Positions 1 to 9,897 of a DNA stretch of 64,000 bases are shown here, piece after piece. Both the position numbers and the translations under genes were made by a program. The notes beneath the pieces are model-generated. The model made no database searches and was not told where the DNA came from. It was given only the letters and a program-made list of their open reading frames with translations. This DNA comes from Verrucomicrobiales bacterium (GTDB lineage Bacteria > Verrucomicrobiota > Verrucomicrobiia > Limisphaerales > Palsa-1400), in NCBI GenBank assembly GCA_003138485.1, contig PLGF01000175.1, positions 2,052-66,051 of the forward strand. The letters are read 5' to 3'. The first letter of the stretch is position 1; each line of letters opens with the position of its first letter.

Positions 1-2
1 GC

Positions 3-62
3 GCGCTGATGAAGCACATGTGGATTCCCGTGGAAATCGTTCGTGGCGCCAAAGTTCCGTAA
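3..62 (+). CDS. C-terminal fragment of a CDS that begins before the window (…ALMKHMWIPVEIVRGAKVP*); product unknown
   Basis: Open frame from position 3 to TAA at 60-62; no start inside the window. Confidence 0.4.
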   Translation, partial: ALMKHMWIPVEIVRGAKVP

Positions 63-220
63 GGGGACGGATCGCGGTTGCCACAGGCGCTGCATTCGCG
101 CCTTGCGATCATTTATGTCTAAAACCACCGAGCGCCGAACCTCCCGCGGCAGCGCTGGTCTTGGAGCTTCCTCTGCAATGGAAACGATGTAAGTAATCCG
201 GCTTGACAAAAGGTTAGCAT

Positions 221-230
221 TTACTAACTT
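221..230. promoter_or_regulatory. Candidate TetR operator half (TTACTAACTT) upstream of tetR
   Basis: Part of GTTAG-CATTTA-CTAAC inverted repeat (213-228); reverse complement AAGTTAGTAA recurs at 941-950. Confidence 0.4.
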
Positions 231-236
231 GGCTGC

Positions 237-941
237 GTGACGAGTAAAACGCGGCTTTCGGCGCGGGAACGGAAGGCGGCCATCGTGCGGGCCGCGCTGC
301 CGCTCTTTGCCCGGCAAGGTTACGCGGAGACGACCACCAAGGAACTGGCCCTGGCCGCCGGAGTCTCCGAGCCGCTGCTGTACAAGCATTTCCCCAGCAA
401 GGAGGCTCTTTATGGCGAAATCCAGAACCTCTGCTGCCAAGGCCATGACCCCGCCACGCGCAAATTCATCCATGTCATCACCGATCTGGAGCCGTCGGCC
501 TCGACGCTGGTGCATCTGGTCTATTACCTGGTGCGCGCGCAGGTGCTGGGCAAACCGGCCGGTTCCATCGAGTGGGACACCTGGCAGCGCCTGATTGTGA
601 AGAGCTTCCTGGAAGACGGCGCCTTCGCCCGCGCCATGTATCAGAACAGGTTCGATGAATTCTGCGCCCGCATCGAGGCCTGCATCGATGCCGCCATCGC
701 TTCCGGCGACGCCGTCGCGACGCCGCTGTCCCCGGGGAACCGCGCGCGTTTCGGGCAACATCTGGGGGCCTGGCTGGCGCTGGTGCATTTGCCGCCCAAG
801 CCGGCGATCAACTACAAGGCTTCCCGCGAAGAACTCGTTCACCAGGCGGTCTGGTTTATCCTGCGCGGCATGGGAATGACGCGCAAAGCCATCGCCACCT
901 ATTTCAACCCCAAGGCCCTGGATCTCTTTTTCGACGCCTAA
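237..941 (+). CDS. TetR/AcrR family transcriptional regulator
   Basis: N-terminal HTH 'RKAAIVRAALPLFARQGYAETTTKELALAAGVSEPLLYKHFPSKEALY' typical of TetR; directly upstream of RND efflux genes. Confidence 0.93.
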   Translation: MTSKTRLSARERKAAIVRAALPLFARQGYAETTTKELALAAGVSEPLLYKHFPSKEALYGEIQNLCCQGHDPATRKFIHVITDLEPSASTLVHLVYYLVRAQVLGKPAGSIEWDTWQRLIVKSFLEDGAFARAMYQNRFDEFCARIEACIDAAIASGDAVATPLSPGNRARFGQHLGAWLALVHLPPKPAINYKASREELVHQAVWFILRGMGMTRKAIATYFNPKALDLFFDA

Positions 942-950
942 AGTTAGTAA
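941..950. promoter_or_regulatory. Second copy of the decamer (AAGTTAGTAA) between tetR and the adaptor gene
   Basis: Exact reverse complement of 221-230, overlapping the tetR stop codon and 10 bp before the adaptor ATG. Confidence 0.35.
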
Positions 951-959
951 CCGATCACC

Positions 960-2138
960 ATGCGATACCATTTGAAGAATCCATTTGCGTCAGGTGTGCT
1001 GGCGGCCGCGCTGGCTCTCCTGGGCGCCTCCTGCCAGAAGGCGCCTGCGCCTCCCGGCGGCGCCGGGGCGCCTCCCGCGCCCACCGTCACCGTCAGCCAG
1101 CCGGAAAGCAAAGAGGTCACGGAATGGGACGAGTACCAGGGCCGCCTTGATGCGGTGGCCACGGTCGAAATCCGCGCCCGGGTCACCGGCTACCTCGACT
1201 CGGTCCATTTCACGGACGGGGCGGAGGTCAAGCAGGGGGACTTGTTGTTCATGATAGACCCGCGGCCGTATCGGGCGGATTTGGACCGGGCGGAGGCGGA
1301 GTTGCTGCAGGCGCAAACGCGTTTTGAACTGGCCAGCAACGATCTGGCGCGCGCTGAACGGCTGCTTGCGGCCAAAGCGATGTCCGCCGAGGAGGCCGAC
1401 TCCCGCGCCAAGACGGAGCGGGAGGCCGCCGCCGCCATTCAATCGGCGGCCGCCACCGTCGAGATGTCCAAACTGAATCTGGATTACACCCGTGTCACCG
1501 CCCCCATCTCCGGGCGGATCGGGCGCAAACTCATAACGGAGGGCAATCTGGTCAATGGAAGCCAGGGCCAATCGACCTTGCTGGCCACGATAGTGGCGCT
1601 GGACCCGATCTATTGTTATTTTGACGCGGACGAGAGGTCGGTGCTCAAATACCGGGGATTGGCGCGGGAGGGGAAGGAAGAGAGCCTTGAGGGGGGCAGG
1701 CTGCCCTGCGAATTGGAACTGGCCGACGAAAAGGGTTTCCCGCACGGCGGCACCCTCAATTTCGTGGACAACCGCGTTGATTCCGGCACCGGCACCTTGC
1801 GGGTGCGCGGCGTTTTTGCCAATCCCGCCCGCATTCTGGAGCCGGGGTACTTCGCGCGGGTGCGCGTGCCCGGCTCGGCCCCGTACCGGGCGTTGCTGGT
1901 TCCCGACGCGGCGGTGGGGGCCGATCAGGGGGTGAAATTTGTCTATGTTGTCGATGCCTCCAACCACGCGCAAATCGCCCCGGTGCAACTGGGTCCTTTG
2001 ATGGACGGTCTGCGCGTGGTGCGGGAGGGGCTTCATTCCAACGACTGGGTCGTCGTCAACGGTCTCATGAGCATCCGCCCCGGCGCGGCCGTCAACCCGT
2101 CCCGAAGCGGCGCCGCGCAAGAGGCGGCGGCCCGATAG
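960..2138 (+). CDS. RND efflux periplasmic adaptor (membrane fusion) lipoprotein
   Basis: Lipobox-like 'LLGASC', 'VEIRARVTGYLDSVHFTDGAEVKQGDLLFMIDPRPY' and 'TRVTAPISGRIGRKLITEGNLV' MFP signatures. Confidence 0.95.
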   Translation: MRYHLKNPFASGVLAAALALLGASCQKAPAPPGGAGAPPAPTVTVSQPESKEVTEWDEYQGRLDAVATVEIRARVTGYLDSVHFTDGAEVKQGDLLFMIDPRPYRADLDRAEAELLQAQTRFELASNDLARAERLLAAKAMSAEEADSRAKTEREAAAAIQSAAATVEMSKLNLDYTRVTAPISGRIGRKLITEGNLVNGSQGQSTLLATIVALDPIYCYFDADERSVLKYRGLAREGKEESLEGGRLPCELELADEKGFPHGGTLNFVDNRVDSGTGTLRVRGVFANPARILEPGYFARVRVPGSAPYRALLVPDAAVGADQGVKFVYVVDASNHAQIAPVQLGPLMDGLRVVREGLHSNDWVVVNGLMSIRPGAAVNPSRSGAAQEAAAR

Positions 2139-2152
2139 CCCCCTGGAACGCG

Positions 2153-5100
2153 ATGAAATTCCCACACTTCTTCATCGGCCGCCCGATCTTTGCGTCGGTC
2201 CTGTCGATTGTCGTTGTCCTCCTGGGCCTGCTGGCCCTGGTGCAACTGCCCATTGCCGAATACCCGCAAGTCGTGCCGCCGACGGTGGTGGTATCGGCGG
2301 TGTATCCCGGGGCGAACCCGCAGGTGATAGCGGACACGGTGGCGACGCCGATTGAGGAGGAAGTGAACGGGGTTGAAAACATGCTTTACATGTCGGCGCA
2401 GTGCGCGAGCGACGGCAGCATGTCGTTGACAGTAACCTTCAAACTGGGGACCGACCTGGACAAGGCGCAGGTGCTGGTGCAGAACCGGGTGGCCGTGGCC
2501 CAGTCGCGGCTGCCGGAGGAAGTGCGCCGCCTGGGCGTGACGACGGTCAAGCGGTCGCCCGACATCACGCTGGTTGTCAACCTGTTTTCGCCGGACGGGC
2601 GCTACGACCAGGTGTATGTGAGCAACTTCGCCTATTTGCAGGTCAGGGACGTGCTGGCGCGGCTGCCCGGTGTGGGGAGCATCAGCATTTTCGGCGCGCG
2701 GGATTACAGCATGCGCGTCTGGCTGGACCCGCAGAAGATCGCGGATCGGAATCTGACGGCCGACGAGGTGGTCAACGCGATCCGGGAACAGAACGTGCAG
2801 GTGGCCGCGGGGCAAATCGGGCAGCCGCCCATCGGCAAGGGGTTGAGTTTTCAATACATCCTCAACACGCAGGGACGGCTCACTGATGAGAAGGAATTCG
2901 CCGCGATCGTCATCAAGAGCGGAGCGGACGGCCAGGTGACGCATCTGGGGGACGTGGCGCGCGTGGAGCTTGCGGCGCTGGATTACAGCATGAACAGCAA
3001 GCTCAACGGGCACCCCACCGCCGCGCTCGCCATTTTCCAGTTGCCCGGCTCCAATTCGATCAAAACCTCCGACGCGGTTCACGCCGCGATGGAGGACTTG
3101 AAGAAAAGGTTCCCGCCCGGGCTGGATTACGGGATTGTGTTTGACACCACGGGCTTCACGCGGGAATCGATCCGGGCGGTGCTGCACACGCTGATCGAGG
3201 CGATGCTGCTGGTGGTGTTGGTGGTCGTCATTTTCCTGCAAACGTGGCGGGCCTCGCTCATCCCGCTGCTGGCGGTGCCGGTGTCGCTCATCGGAACGCT
3301 GGCGGCGATGTCCGCCATGGGATTCTCGCTCAACAACTTGTCGCTCTTCGGCCTGGTGCTGGCCATTGGGATCGTTGTCGATGACGCGATTGTCGTGGTG
3401 GAAAACGTCGAGCGCAACATCGCCCTGGGCCTGCGGCCGCGGGAAGCGACGGCCAAGGCGATGGATGAAGTCAGCGGTGCGGTCGTGGCGGTGGGGCTGG
3501 TGCTGGCGGCAGTCTTTATTCCGACGGCGTTTCTGGCGGGAATATCCGGGCAGTTTTACCGGCAATTCGCGCTGACCATAGCGTTTTCGACGCTCATTTC
3601 GGCCTTCAACTCGCTGACGCTCAGCCCGGCGCTGTGCGCCATCCTGTTGCAGCCGCACGGCGCGCGGGACGATTTTCTGAGCCGCGTGATGGCGCGGTCC
3701 TTGGGCTGGTTTTTCCACGGTTTCAACCGCCTTTTTGGCGCGGCCACCAACGCTTATTGCCAGGGGGTGCGGCGTTTGCTCCACGCCAACACCGTCGTCT
3801 TGCTGGTTTATTTGGGCCTCATTGCCTTGACATGGTTTGCTTTCAAGCGGGTTCCGTCGGGGTTTATTCCGCCGCAGGACAAGGGCTATCTGGTCATCGC
3901 GGCGCAATTGCCCGATTCGGCCTCGCTGGAAAGGTCCGATGCGCTGGTGGACCGCATCAGCACGTTGGTGCGGCAGACCCCCGGAGTCAAAGCGACCATT
4001 GACTTGGCCGGCCTTTCGCCGATCAGCCTGAGCGCCAGCCCCAACGCGGGCACGGTATTTGTGACCCTGGACGATTACCAAAAACGGACCCCGCATGGCC
4101 TCACGGGCGAGGTCATCGCGGCCGACTTGCGGCGGAAGCTGGCGGGAATCCAGGAAGGCTACGTGGCTGTATTCGCGCCGCCGCCGGTCAACGGGATGGG
4201 CGTGGTCGGCGGGTTCAAGATGGAGCTTCAGGACCGGGGCGGGGCGGGGCTGCCGGCGTTGCAGGCGGCGTCGGCGCGGTTGATGGCCGAGGCGGGAAAG
4301 GATCCGCGGCTGCAAGGAGTTTTCTCGACCTTCCGGGCGGGGACGCCGCAGCTTTATTTGGACGTGGACCGGCTGAAGGCGAAATCAATGGGGGTGCCCT
4401 TGAGTGATATATTTGACACACTCCAGATTTATCTCGGTTCGCTGTATGTGAACGATCTCAACCTTTTTGGCCGCACCTACCACGTCACCGCCCAGGCCGA
4501 CGGGCCGTTCCGGCGGGAGCCGGAGGACATACTGCGTTTCAAGACGCGCAACAGCCAGGGGCAGATGGTGCCCCTGGGGACGCTGGTGAACGTGCGGGGG
4601 TCCAGCGGCCCGGACCAGGTCGTCCGCTACGACATGTATCCCGCGGCGGAGATCACCGGCAACCCGGCCCCGGGCGTCAGTTCGGGCGATGGGATCGCGC
4701 TGATGGAGAAACTGGTCCGGGAAAAGCTGCCGCCCACGGTGGGATTTGAATGGACCGATCTGACATTCCAGGAGATTCTGGAGGGGAACACGGCGTTCTT
4801 TGTGTTTCCGCTGTGCGTGCTTTTTGTTTTTCTGACGCTGGCGGCGCTGTATGAAAGCTGGTCGCTGCCGCTGGCGATCATCCTCATCGTTCCGATGTGC
4901 CTGCTCTTCGCGATTCTGGGGGTCTGGGCGCGGGGCATGGACAACAATATATTCACGCAGATCGGGTTCGTGGTGCTGGTCGGCCTGGCTTGCAAGAACG
5001 CCATCTTGATTGTCGAGTTCGCCAAGCAGCGGCAGGAGGCCGGACTGGGCCGCGTGGAGGCGGCGCTGGAAGCCAGCCGGCTGCGCCTGCGTCCGATTCT

Positions 5101-5290
5101 GATGACATCCTTCTCCTTCATTTTCGGCGTCATGCCGCTCCTGCTGGCCGTGGGAGCGGGAGGGGAGATGCGGCGGGCGCTGGGCACCGCGGTTTTCAGC
5201 GGGATGTTGGGAGTGACCTTCTTTGGAATTTTCCTGACGCCTGTCTTCTACAACGTCATCCGCCGCGTCACCGAACGTTCCGCCCCATGA
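2153..5290 (+). CDS. RND family efflux permease (HAE1/AcrB-like)
   Basis: 1045 aa; 'FFIGRPIFASVLSIVVVLLGLLALVQLPIAEYP', 'GIVVDDAIVVVENVERN', 'GLACKNAILIVEFAKQ'. Confidence 0.96.
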   Translation: MKFPHFFIGRPIFASVLSIVVVLLGLLALVQLPIAEYPQVVPPTVVVSAVYPGANPQVIADTVATPIEEEVNGVENMLYMSAQCASDGSMSLTVTFKLGTDLDKAQVLVQNRVAVAQSRLPEEVRRLGVTTVKRSPDITLVVNLFSPDGRYDQVYVSNFAYLQVRDVLARLPGVGSISIFGARDYSMRVWLDPQKIADRNLTADEVVNAIREQNVQVAAGQIGQPPIGKGLSFQYILNTQGRLTDEKEFAAIVIKSGADGQVTHLGDVARVELAALDYSMNSKLNGHPTAALAIFQLPGSNSIKTSDAVHAAMEDLKKRFPPGLDYGIVFDTTGFTRESIRAVLHTLIEAMLLVVLVVVIFLQTWRASLIPLLAVPVSLIGTLAAMSAMGFSLNNLSLFGLVLAIGIVVDDAIVVVENVERNIALGLRPREATAKAMDEVSGAVVAVGLVLAAVFIPTAFLAGISGQFYRQFALTIAFSTLISAFNSLTLSPALCAILLQPHGARDDFLSRVMARSLGWFFHGFNRLFGAATNAYCQGVRRLLHANTVVLLVYLGLIALTWFAFKRVPSGFIPPQDKGYLVIAAQLPDSASLERSDALVDRISTLVRQTPGVKATIDLAGLSPISLSASPNAGTVFVTLDDYQKRTPHGLTGEVIAADLRRKLAGIQEGYVAVFAPPPVNGMGVVGGFKMELQDRGGAGLPALQAASARLMAEAGKDPRLQGVFSTFRAGTPQLYLDVDRLKAKSMGVPLSDIFDTLQIYLGSLYVNDLNLFGRTYHVTAQADGPFRREPEDILRFKTRNSQGQMVPLGTLVNVRGSSGPDQVVRYDMYPAAEITGNPAPGVSSGDGIALMEKLVREKLPPTVGFEWTDLTFQEILEGNTAFFVFPLCVLFVFLTLAALYESWSLPLAIILIVPMCLLFAILGVWARGMDNNIFTQIGFVVLVGLACKNAILIVEFAKQRQEAGLGRVEAALEASRLRLRPILMTSFSFIFGVMPLLLAVGAGGEMRRALGTAVFSGMLGVTFFGIFLTPVFYNVIRRVTERSAP

Positions 5291-6732
5291 AAGCAAGCTT
5301 CGTTCTATCCAGTTGGCTGGCCGCGCTGTGCCTTGCGGGTTGCGCGGCGGGGCCGGATTACAAGCGGCCCCAGACCGCGCCGCCCGCCGATTTCGCCGGC
5401 GCAACGGCGGCCGGATATTCCACCAACGAGCCCGCGGCCCCGTGGTGGCGCGGTTTCGACGATCCGGATTTGACGCGATTGATCGAGCGAGCGGCCGCCA
5501 GCAATCTCGACCTGCGCATCGCGACCGCCAATCTCCTGGAGGCCCGCGCCATGCGCCTGGGCGCCCGGGCGGACTTCCTGCCGTCCGCGGAAGGCCAGGC
5601 AAGCTACTCCAACGTCAAGTACAGCCAGGCCGGCCTCTTCAATGCGCCGGGCGTGCCGCGCCAGCAGGAATTGTACGACGCCGGCTTCGACGCCACGTGG
5701 GAGCTGGACATTTTCGGCCGGGTCCGCCGTTCGGAGCAGGCCAGTAACGCCGCTTATGAGGGCGCCAGGGAGGAACGGCGCGACGTTGAAGTGAGCCTGT
5801 TGAGCGAGGTGGCGCGAAATTATTTTGAATGGCGCGGGGCGGAAAATGAGCTGGCTGTGTTGCGCCGCAACGCGGAGAACCAGAATGAAACGCTCAAGAT
5901 CACCCAGGCCCGGCTGGACGCGGGCAGCGGCACGGACCTGGATGTCGCCCGCGCCCGCGCGCAGTGGAACAACACCCTTGCGGAAATTCCGCCGGTGGAA
6001 TCGTCCCTGGCCCATGCCCGGCACAGGCTGGCTGTGTTGACGGGACGCGAGCCGGAAGCGCCGGCCGCGGAACTGGAAGAAGGCCGGCCCTTGCCCGCCC
6101 TGCCGCGGTTGGTGGCCATCGGCAATCCCGCCAGCCTGCTCCGCCGCCGCCCCGATATTCGCGCGGCCGAACGGAATCTTGCGGCGCTGACGGCTCGAAC
6201 GGGAGTGGCCGCCGCCGATCTTTTTCCGCGGGTGACGTTCAATGGGGCGATTGGACTTCAAGCGACCAGCTTCACCGGGTTGGGCGGGCCGGCGTCGGAC
6301 ACCCGCTCCTTCGGCCCGGCCATCACGTGGGCGGCGCTGGATTACGGGCACGTGCGGGCGCGGATCAACGCCGCCGGGGCGGCGGCGGAGGCCGGGCTGG
6401 CGGCTTATGAGAAGACAGTATTGACAAGCCTTGAGGAGACTGAGAACGCGCTGGTGGATTTCGGCCGGGCGCGGGCGCGGCGGGAGTTTCTCGCCGAGTC
6501 GGTCAAGGCAAGCCAGACGGCGGCGGCGCTGGCGCGGAGCCGTTACGACAACGGAGCGGCGGATTTTCTCGCGGTGCTGGACGCCGAGCGTGTGATGCTG
6601 GAGGCGCAGGATCAACTGGCCCAAACCGAGACGCAAACGGCGACCGCGCTGATCGCGGTTTACAAAGCCCTGGGCGGCGGTTGGACGGAACCGGAGGGAA
6701 AAGGGCCGGCTCAGAGCGGCGGGGGAAAATGA
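5287..6732 (+). CDS. Outer-membrane efflux lipoprotein (NodT/OprM family)
   Basis: ATGA overlap with permease stop; 'LAGCAAGPDYKRP', 'WELDIFGRVRRSEQASNAAYEG', 'RRRPDIRAAERNLAA'. Confidence 0.94.
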   Translation: MKASFVLSSWLAALCLAGCAAGPDYKRPQTAPPADFAGATAAGYSTNEPAAPWWRGFDDPDLTRLIERAAASNLDLRIATANLLEARAMRLGARADFLPSAEGQASYSNVKYSQAGLFNAPGVPRQQELYDAGFDATWELDIFGRVRRSEQASNAAYEGAREERRDVEVSLLSEVARNYFEWRGAENELAVLRRNAENQNETLKITQARLDAGSGTDLDVARARAQWNNTLAEIPPVESSLAHARHRLAVLTGREPEAPAAELEEGRPLPALPRLVAIGNPASLLRRRPDIRAAERNLAALTARTGVAAADLFPRVTFNGAIGLQATSFTGLGGPASDTRSFGPAITWAALDYGHVRARINAAGAAAEAGLAAYEKTVLTSLEETENALVDFGRARARREFLAESVKASQTAAALARSRYDNGAADFLAVLDAERVMLEAQDQLAQTETQTATALIAVYKALGGGWTEPEGKGPAQSGGGK

Positions 6733-6825
6733 CGAATGTCTAAGCACCAATGACGAAAGAATTCCCAAATGACTCAATGACGAAATGGCCGCTCGAAGCC
6801 GCTTTAGGCACTGGGGCTTCGTCAT
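6729..6825. repeat. Short intergenic repeat-like block bounded by ATGACGAA … TTCGTCAT
   Basis: ATGACGAA at 6729, 6750 and 6777, and its reverse complement TTCGTCAT at 6818-6825. Confidence 0.4.
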
Positions 6826-6845
6826 TCCTTGACGGCTGAAGGCGT

Positions 6846-7598
6846 TCAGCCTTCCGTGAGCGCGCTGAACAACGCCTGCATTTCCTCATCGACTTGCGCG
6901 GGGTCGGAGAGTGTTTGGGCGATTTCCTCGCGCAGCAGCGCCCGGTAACGCTGACGCAGCCGGTGGACCGCAACGCGCGCCGCGCCCTCGGTCATTTCGA
7001 GCGCGGCGGCGGCCTGGGCGTAAGGGATGTCGCTCTTGCCGACCATCAAAAAAGCCTTCAACTGCTCATATTGTCTGGCTTTGCCTTCGGCCGCGCTTTC
7101 GGCGCGCAGCCGGGTGATGACGTGTTCGAGCACCGTCACAGCCCAGGCGCGGTCATAGAGATTGTCCGGACTCAACGTGTCAACAGGAGTTATTTGATAG
7201 CGGTCGTCGGCGTCCTGCCAGTCCAGAGAGAGAGGCGCCGCGCCGCCGCCGCGTTTCTGGCGGTTGGCGCGGTCCCATTCATTGGCGAGAAAGCGTTTCA
7301 TGGCCATGAGCAAAAAAGCGCGGAATTTCCCTTTCTCGCTGCTGATGCCTTCCAGGAAATTCTTTTCCAGCAGGCGGGCGAAGAAGGCCTGGGTGAGGTC
7401 CTCGGCATCCTCGCGCGAATGGCCGTGCCAGCGAACGTAGGCGTAAAGGGGAAACCAATAAGCGCGGCACAACTCTTCGAGCGCAACGTCCGCCTGCGCC
7501 GCCCCGCGCCGCCCGGCGGCCAGCACGACCGTCCAGCGCGTGGTGGCGAAAACGCCGCCGCCCGCGCTGGTCATTGGAGTTGCATCATCCGGACTCAA
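6846..7598 (-). CDS. RNA polymerase sigma factor, ECF-like (planctomycete/verrucomicrobial type)
   Basis: 'FPLYAYVRWHGHSREDAEDLTQAFFARLLEKNFLEGISSEKGKFRAFLLMAMKRFLANEWDRANRQKRGGG' and C-terminal HTH 'YAQAAAALEMTEGAARVAVHRLRQRYRALL'. Confidence 0.88.
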   Translation of the reverse strand: MSPDDATPMTSAGGGVFATTRWTVVLAAGRRGAAQADVALEELCRAYWFPLYAYVRWHGHSREDAEDLTQAFFARLLEKNFLEGISSEKGKFRAFLLMAMKRFLANEWDRANRQKRGGGAAPLSLDWQDADDRYQITPVDTLSPDNLYDRAWAVTVLEHVITRLRAESAAEGKARQYEQLKAFLMVGKSDIPYAQAAAALEMTEGAARVAVHRLRQRYRALLREEIAQTLSDPAQVDEEMQALFSALTEG

Positions 7599-7624
7599 AA
7601 CGCTCGTTTCTCGCGGCCCATCTC

Positions 7625-9817
7625 CTACTGCGCCAGATCTGAGAGGGCGTCGTTGCGAGTCTGCGCATCCTCAATGGCTTTTGCTATCTCGATGGCCTGC
7701 TTTCTCAGGCCGCGCTTGGCCAGCAGGCCGGCCGCCTCGCGCGCGGCCCGGCTTCGCTCCGGGAGGGCGCCTATCTGCCGGAGCGCATCCTTGACAAGGC
7801 CCTCTTCGCCCGCGTTGGCCGCATCCAAGGCCACAGCGGCTGACGATTTGTTTTTTAGAAAGGGATCGCTAATCTCCGATGCCGCTTCCAATCGCTCGGC
7901 CAGCGCTTCCCGCGTTGCCTTGGTTGCCTCATCGGAAATCACACCATCCGCGTTTGAGGTTTCGGCTTGCCCGGCTGCCGTTCTCATGTCGTGCCGCCAC
8001 GCCAAGCGCCTCGCCACCGCGACGGAAAGGATGGTCCCCGCGATCAGCAGCAGCACGGCTGTCAAGCCAAGCGCCGGTGTCATCCACTTCCAGTCCGCGC
8101 CGTGGACGCCAGGCGGCTTGGCAGCCGGGACCGGCCGCACCTCCGTGCCAGAGGGTCCGACATCTGCCGGCGCCGCGTTGGCAGCGCGCCCGGCCGCTCC
8201 GAAGATGTCTTCATAGGCATACATCAGCGCGGCCTTTGCGATGGGCGCGAGGACAAGGTAACCAACGAGAAAAACCACCGTCCCCGCCAGTTTGAGCAAC
8301 AGCAAAATGATGACGAAACCGAAAAATGCCCACCAATGTTTGGATACGATCTTGCGGCTCAGTTCCATCGCCGGCCAGAAATCGAGTCCTTTATCCATGA
8401 TCAGAGGCAGGGTGAATGTCCACGCCACCAACAGGTAAATGCCAGGCAATACCAGGCAGATGAACCCAAGCCCTATCAGGAGGGCGGACACGAAGTACGC
8501 CAAAAAGAGATGCAGAAAACGATTGCTGAAACCGGAGAAAGCCGTTTCGACCGCCGTTCTCTCCCCGCGAATCCTCTTAAGGAAAAACATCCACAGCCCG
8601 CCGGCCAGCGGACCATTCACCAGGAGGCCGATCACCGATCCTTCCGCCATGACATTGCCATTGTCCGACCAGAGTCCGGCTTCGGCCGAATTGGCGACCG
8701 CCCACAGCGCGGTAAAGAGCGCGCAGATTCCGACAATGGGCCAGAAATCCGCCCACACCAGCGCCCAGCCGCGACGCAGGCAACTGCCGATGTCCAAATC
8801 GTAATCCCGCTCGATTACTTCCCGCGCCAGCGCCTCCCCGCTGGGCGGCGGCGCGGCAGGCTCGCTGCCGGCGATTTCATCCACCGCCGTCTTCACCTGG
8901 CTGACGTGTTGGTAGCGGCGCTCGGGGTCCTTTTCCAGGGCGCGGAGCACGACGTCGTCCAGGCGCACGTCCACCGCCACTTTGCGGGACGAGGGCGGGG
9001 GGAATTTGCCCAGCGGCAATTCACCTGTGAGCATTTCATAAAACACGACGCCCAGGGAAAAAATGTCCGCGCGATGATCGACGGCCGCGGGTTTCTCCAC
9101 TTGCTCCGGGGCCATGTAATGGGGCGTGCCGATGGCGCCCTTGGTTTCGGTGATGGCAACCTCCTGCCCGCCGCCCAGAATCTTGGCGATGCCAAAATCG
9201 GCGATCTTCACCCGCCCCTTCTTGTCCACCAGAATATTCTCCGGCTTGATGTCACGATGCACGATGCCTTCGTCATGGGCAAACTGGAGCGCCTCGCAAA
9301 TCCGCGGAACAATCTGCAACGCCTCGCGCGGAGACAGTTGCCCCGCCTGCTCCAACTGGCGCAGGTTCAGGCCATCGACGAATTCCATGATGAAGAAGGG
9401 CATCCCGTTGACCTGGCCGAATTCGTGGACCGCAACGATGTTGGGATGGGTCAGCTTGGCCAGCGCGCGCGCTTCGCGGTTAAACCGTTCTACAAAGCCC
9501 GGGCCGCCCGCCGTCTGCGGCGGAAGAATTTTCAGCGCGACGATTCGATCCAGCGCCGGCTGACGCGCCTTATAGACCGCTCCCATGCCGCCTTTGCCGA
9601 TAAACCCGAGGACTTCCAGTTGCGGAAACAATCTGGCCACCTCCTCGACACCCGGCGGCAGAAACGCGGCCGCTTCGGGCTGTGTGCCGGTATCATTTAG
9701 GGCGCCCTGTTTGAACAGGCAGGCAGGGCAAAGCCCCGCCAGCACTCCCGAAGGGAGCGGTTCACCGCATTTGGGACACTTGTTTTCCATATTCTGGCTC
9801 GCCTCGGATTCACTCAT
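7625..9817 (-). CDS. Serine/threonine protein kinase with C-terminal membrane domain
   Basis: 'GKGGMGAVYKARQPALDRIVALKIL', 'HRDIKPENILVDKKGRVKIADFGIAK', N-terminal CPxC zinc ribbon, C-terminal hydrophobic segments. Confidence 0.93.
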   Translation of the reverse strand: MSESEASQNMENKCPKCGEPLPSGVLAGLCPACLFKQGALNDTGTQPEAAAFLPPGVEEVARLFPQLEVLGFIGKGGMGAVYKARQPALDRIVALKILPPQTAGGPGFVERFNREARALAKLTHPNIVAVHEFGQVNGMPFFIMEFVDGLNLRQLEQAGQLSPREALQIVPRICEALQFAHDEGIVHRDIKPENILVDKKGRVKIADFGIAKILGGGQEVAITETKGAIGTPHYMAPEQVEKPAAVDHRADIFSLGVVFYEMLTGELPLGKFPPPSSRKVAVDVRLDDVVLRALEKDPERRYQHVSQVKTAVDEIAGSEPAAPPPSGEALAREVIERDYDLDIGSCLRRGWALVWADFWPIVGICALFTALWAVANSAEAGLWSDNGNVMAEGSVIGLLVNGPLAGGLWMFFLKRIRGERTAVETAFSGFSNRFLHLFLAYFVSALLIGLGFICLVLPGIYLLVAWTFTLPLIMDKGLDFWPAMELSRKIVSKHWWAFFGFVIILLLLKLAGTVVFLVGYLVLAPIAKAALMYAYEDIFGAAGRAANAAPADVGPSGTEVRPVPAAKPPGVHGADWKWMTPALGLTAVLLLIAGTILSVAVARRLAWRHDMRTAAGQAETSNADGVISDEATKATREALAERLEAASEISDPFLKNKSSAAVALDAANAGEEGLVKDALRQIGALPERSRAAREAAGLLAKRGLRKQAIEIAKAIEDAQTRNDALSDLAQ

Positions 9818-9897
9818 ATACCCTTCTCCTAAGCAAATCCCGGAAAATGTTACACGATTGTCTTTTCGCCGTCCGCCTTTTGCGCTATTAAGCGGGT

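Noticed and set aside
990-2165. 391-aa minus-strand ORF
   Set aside because: Antisense to the well-supported adaptor gene; compositional artefact of high GC.
2033-4315. 760-aa minus-strand ORF
   Set aside because: Antisense shadow of the RND permease; His/Arg/Gln-rich low-complexity translation with no domains.
5305-6825. 506-aa minus-strand ORF
   Set aside because: Antisense to the outer-membrane efflux gene; no recognisable motifs.
7967-9700. 577-aa plus-strand ORF
   Set aside because: Antisense to the Ser/Thr kinase, which has complete kinase motifs.
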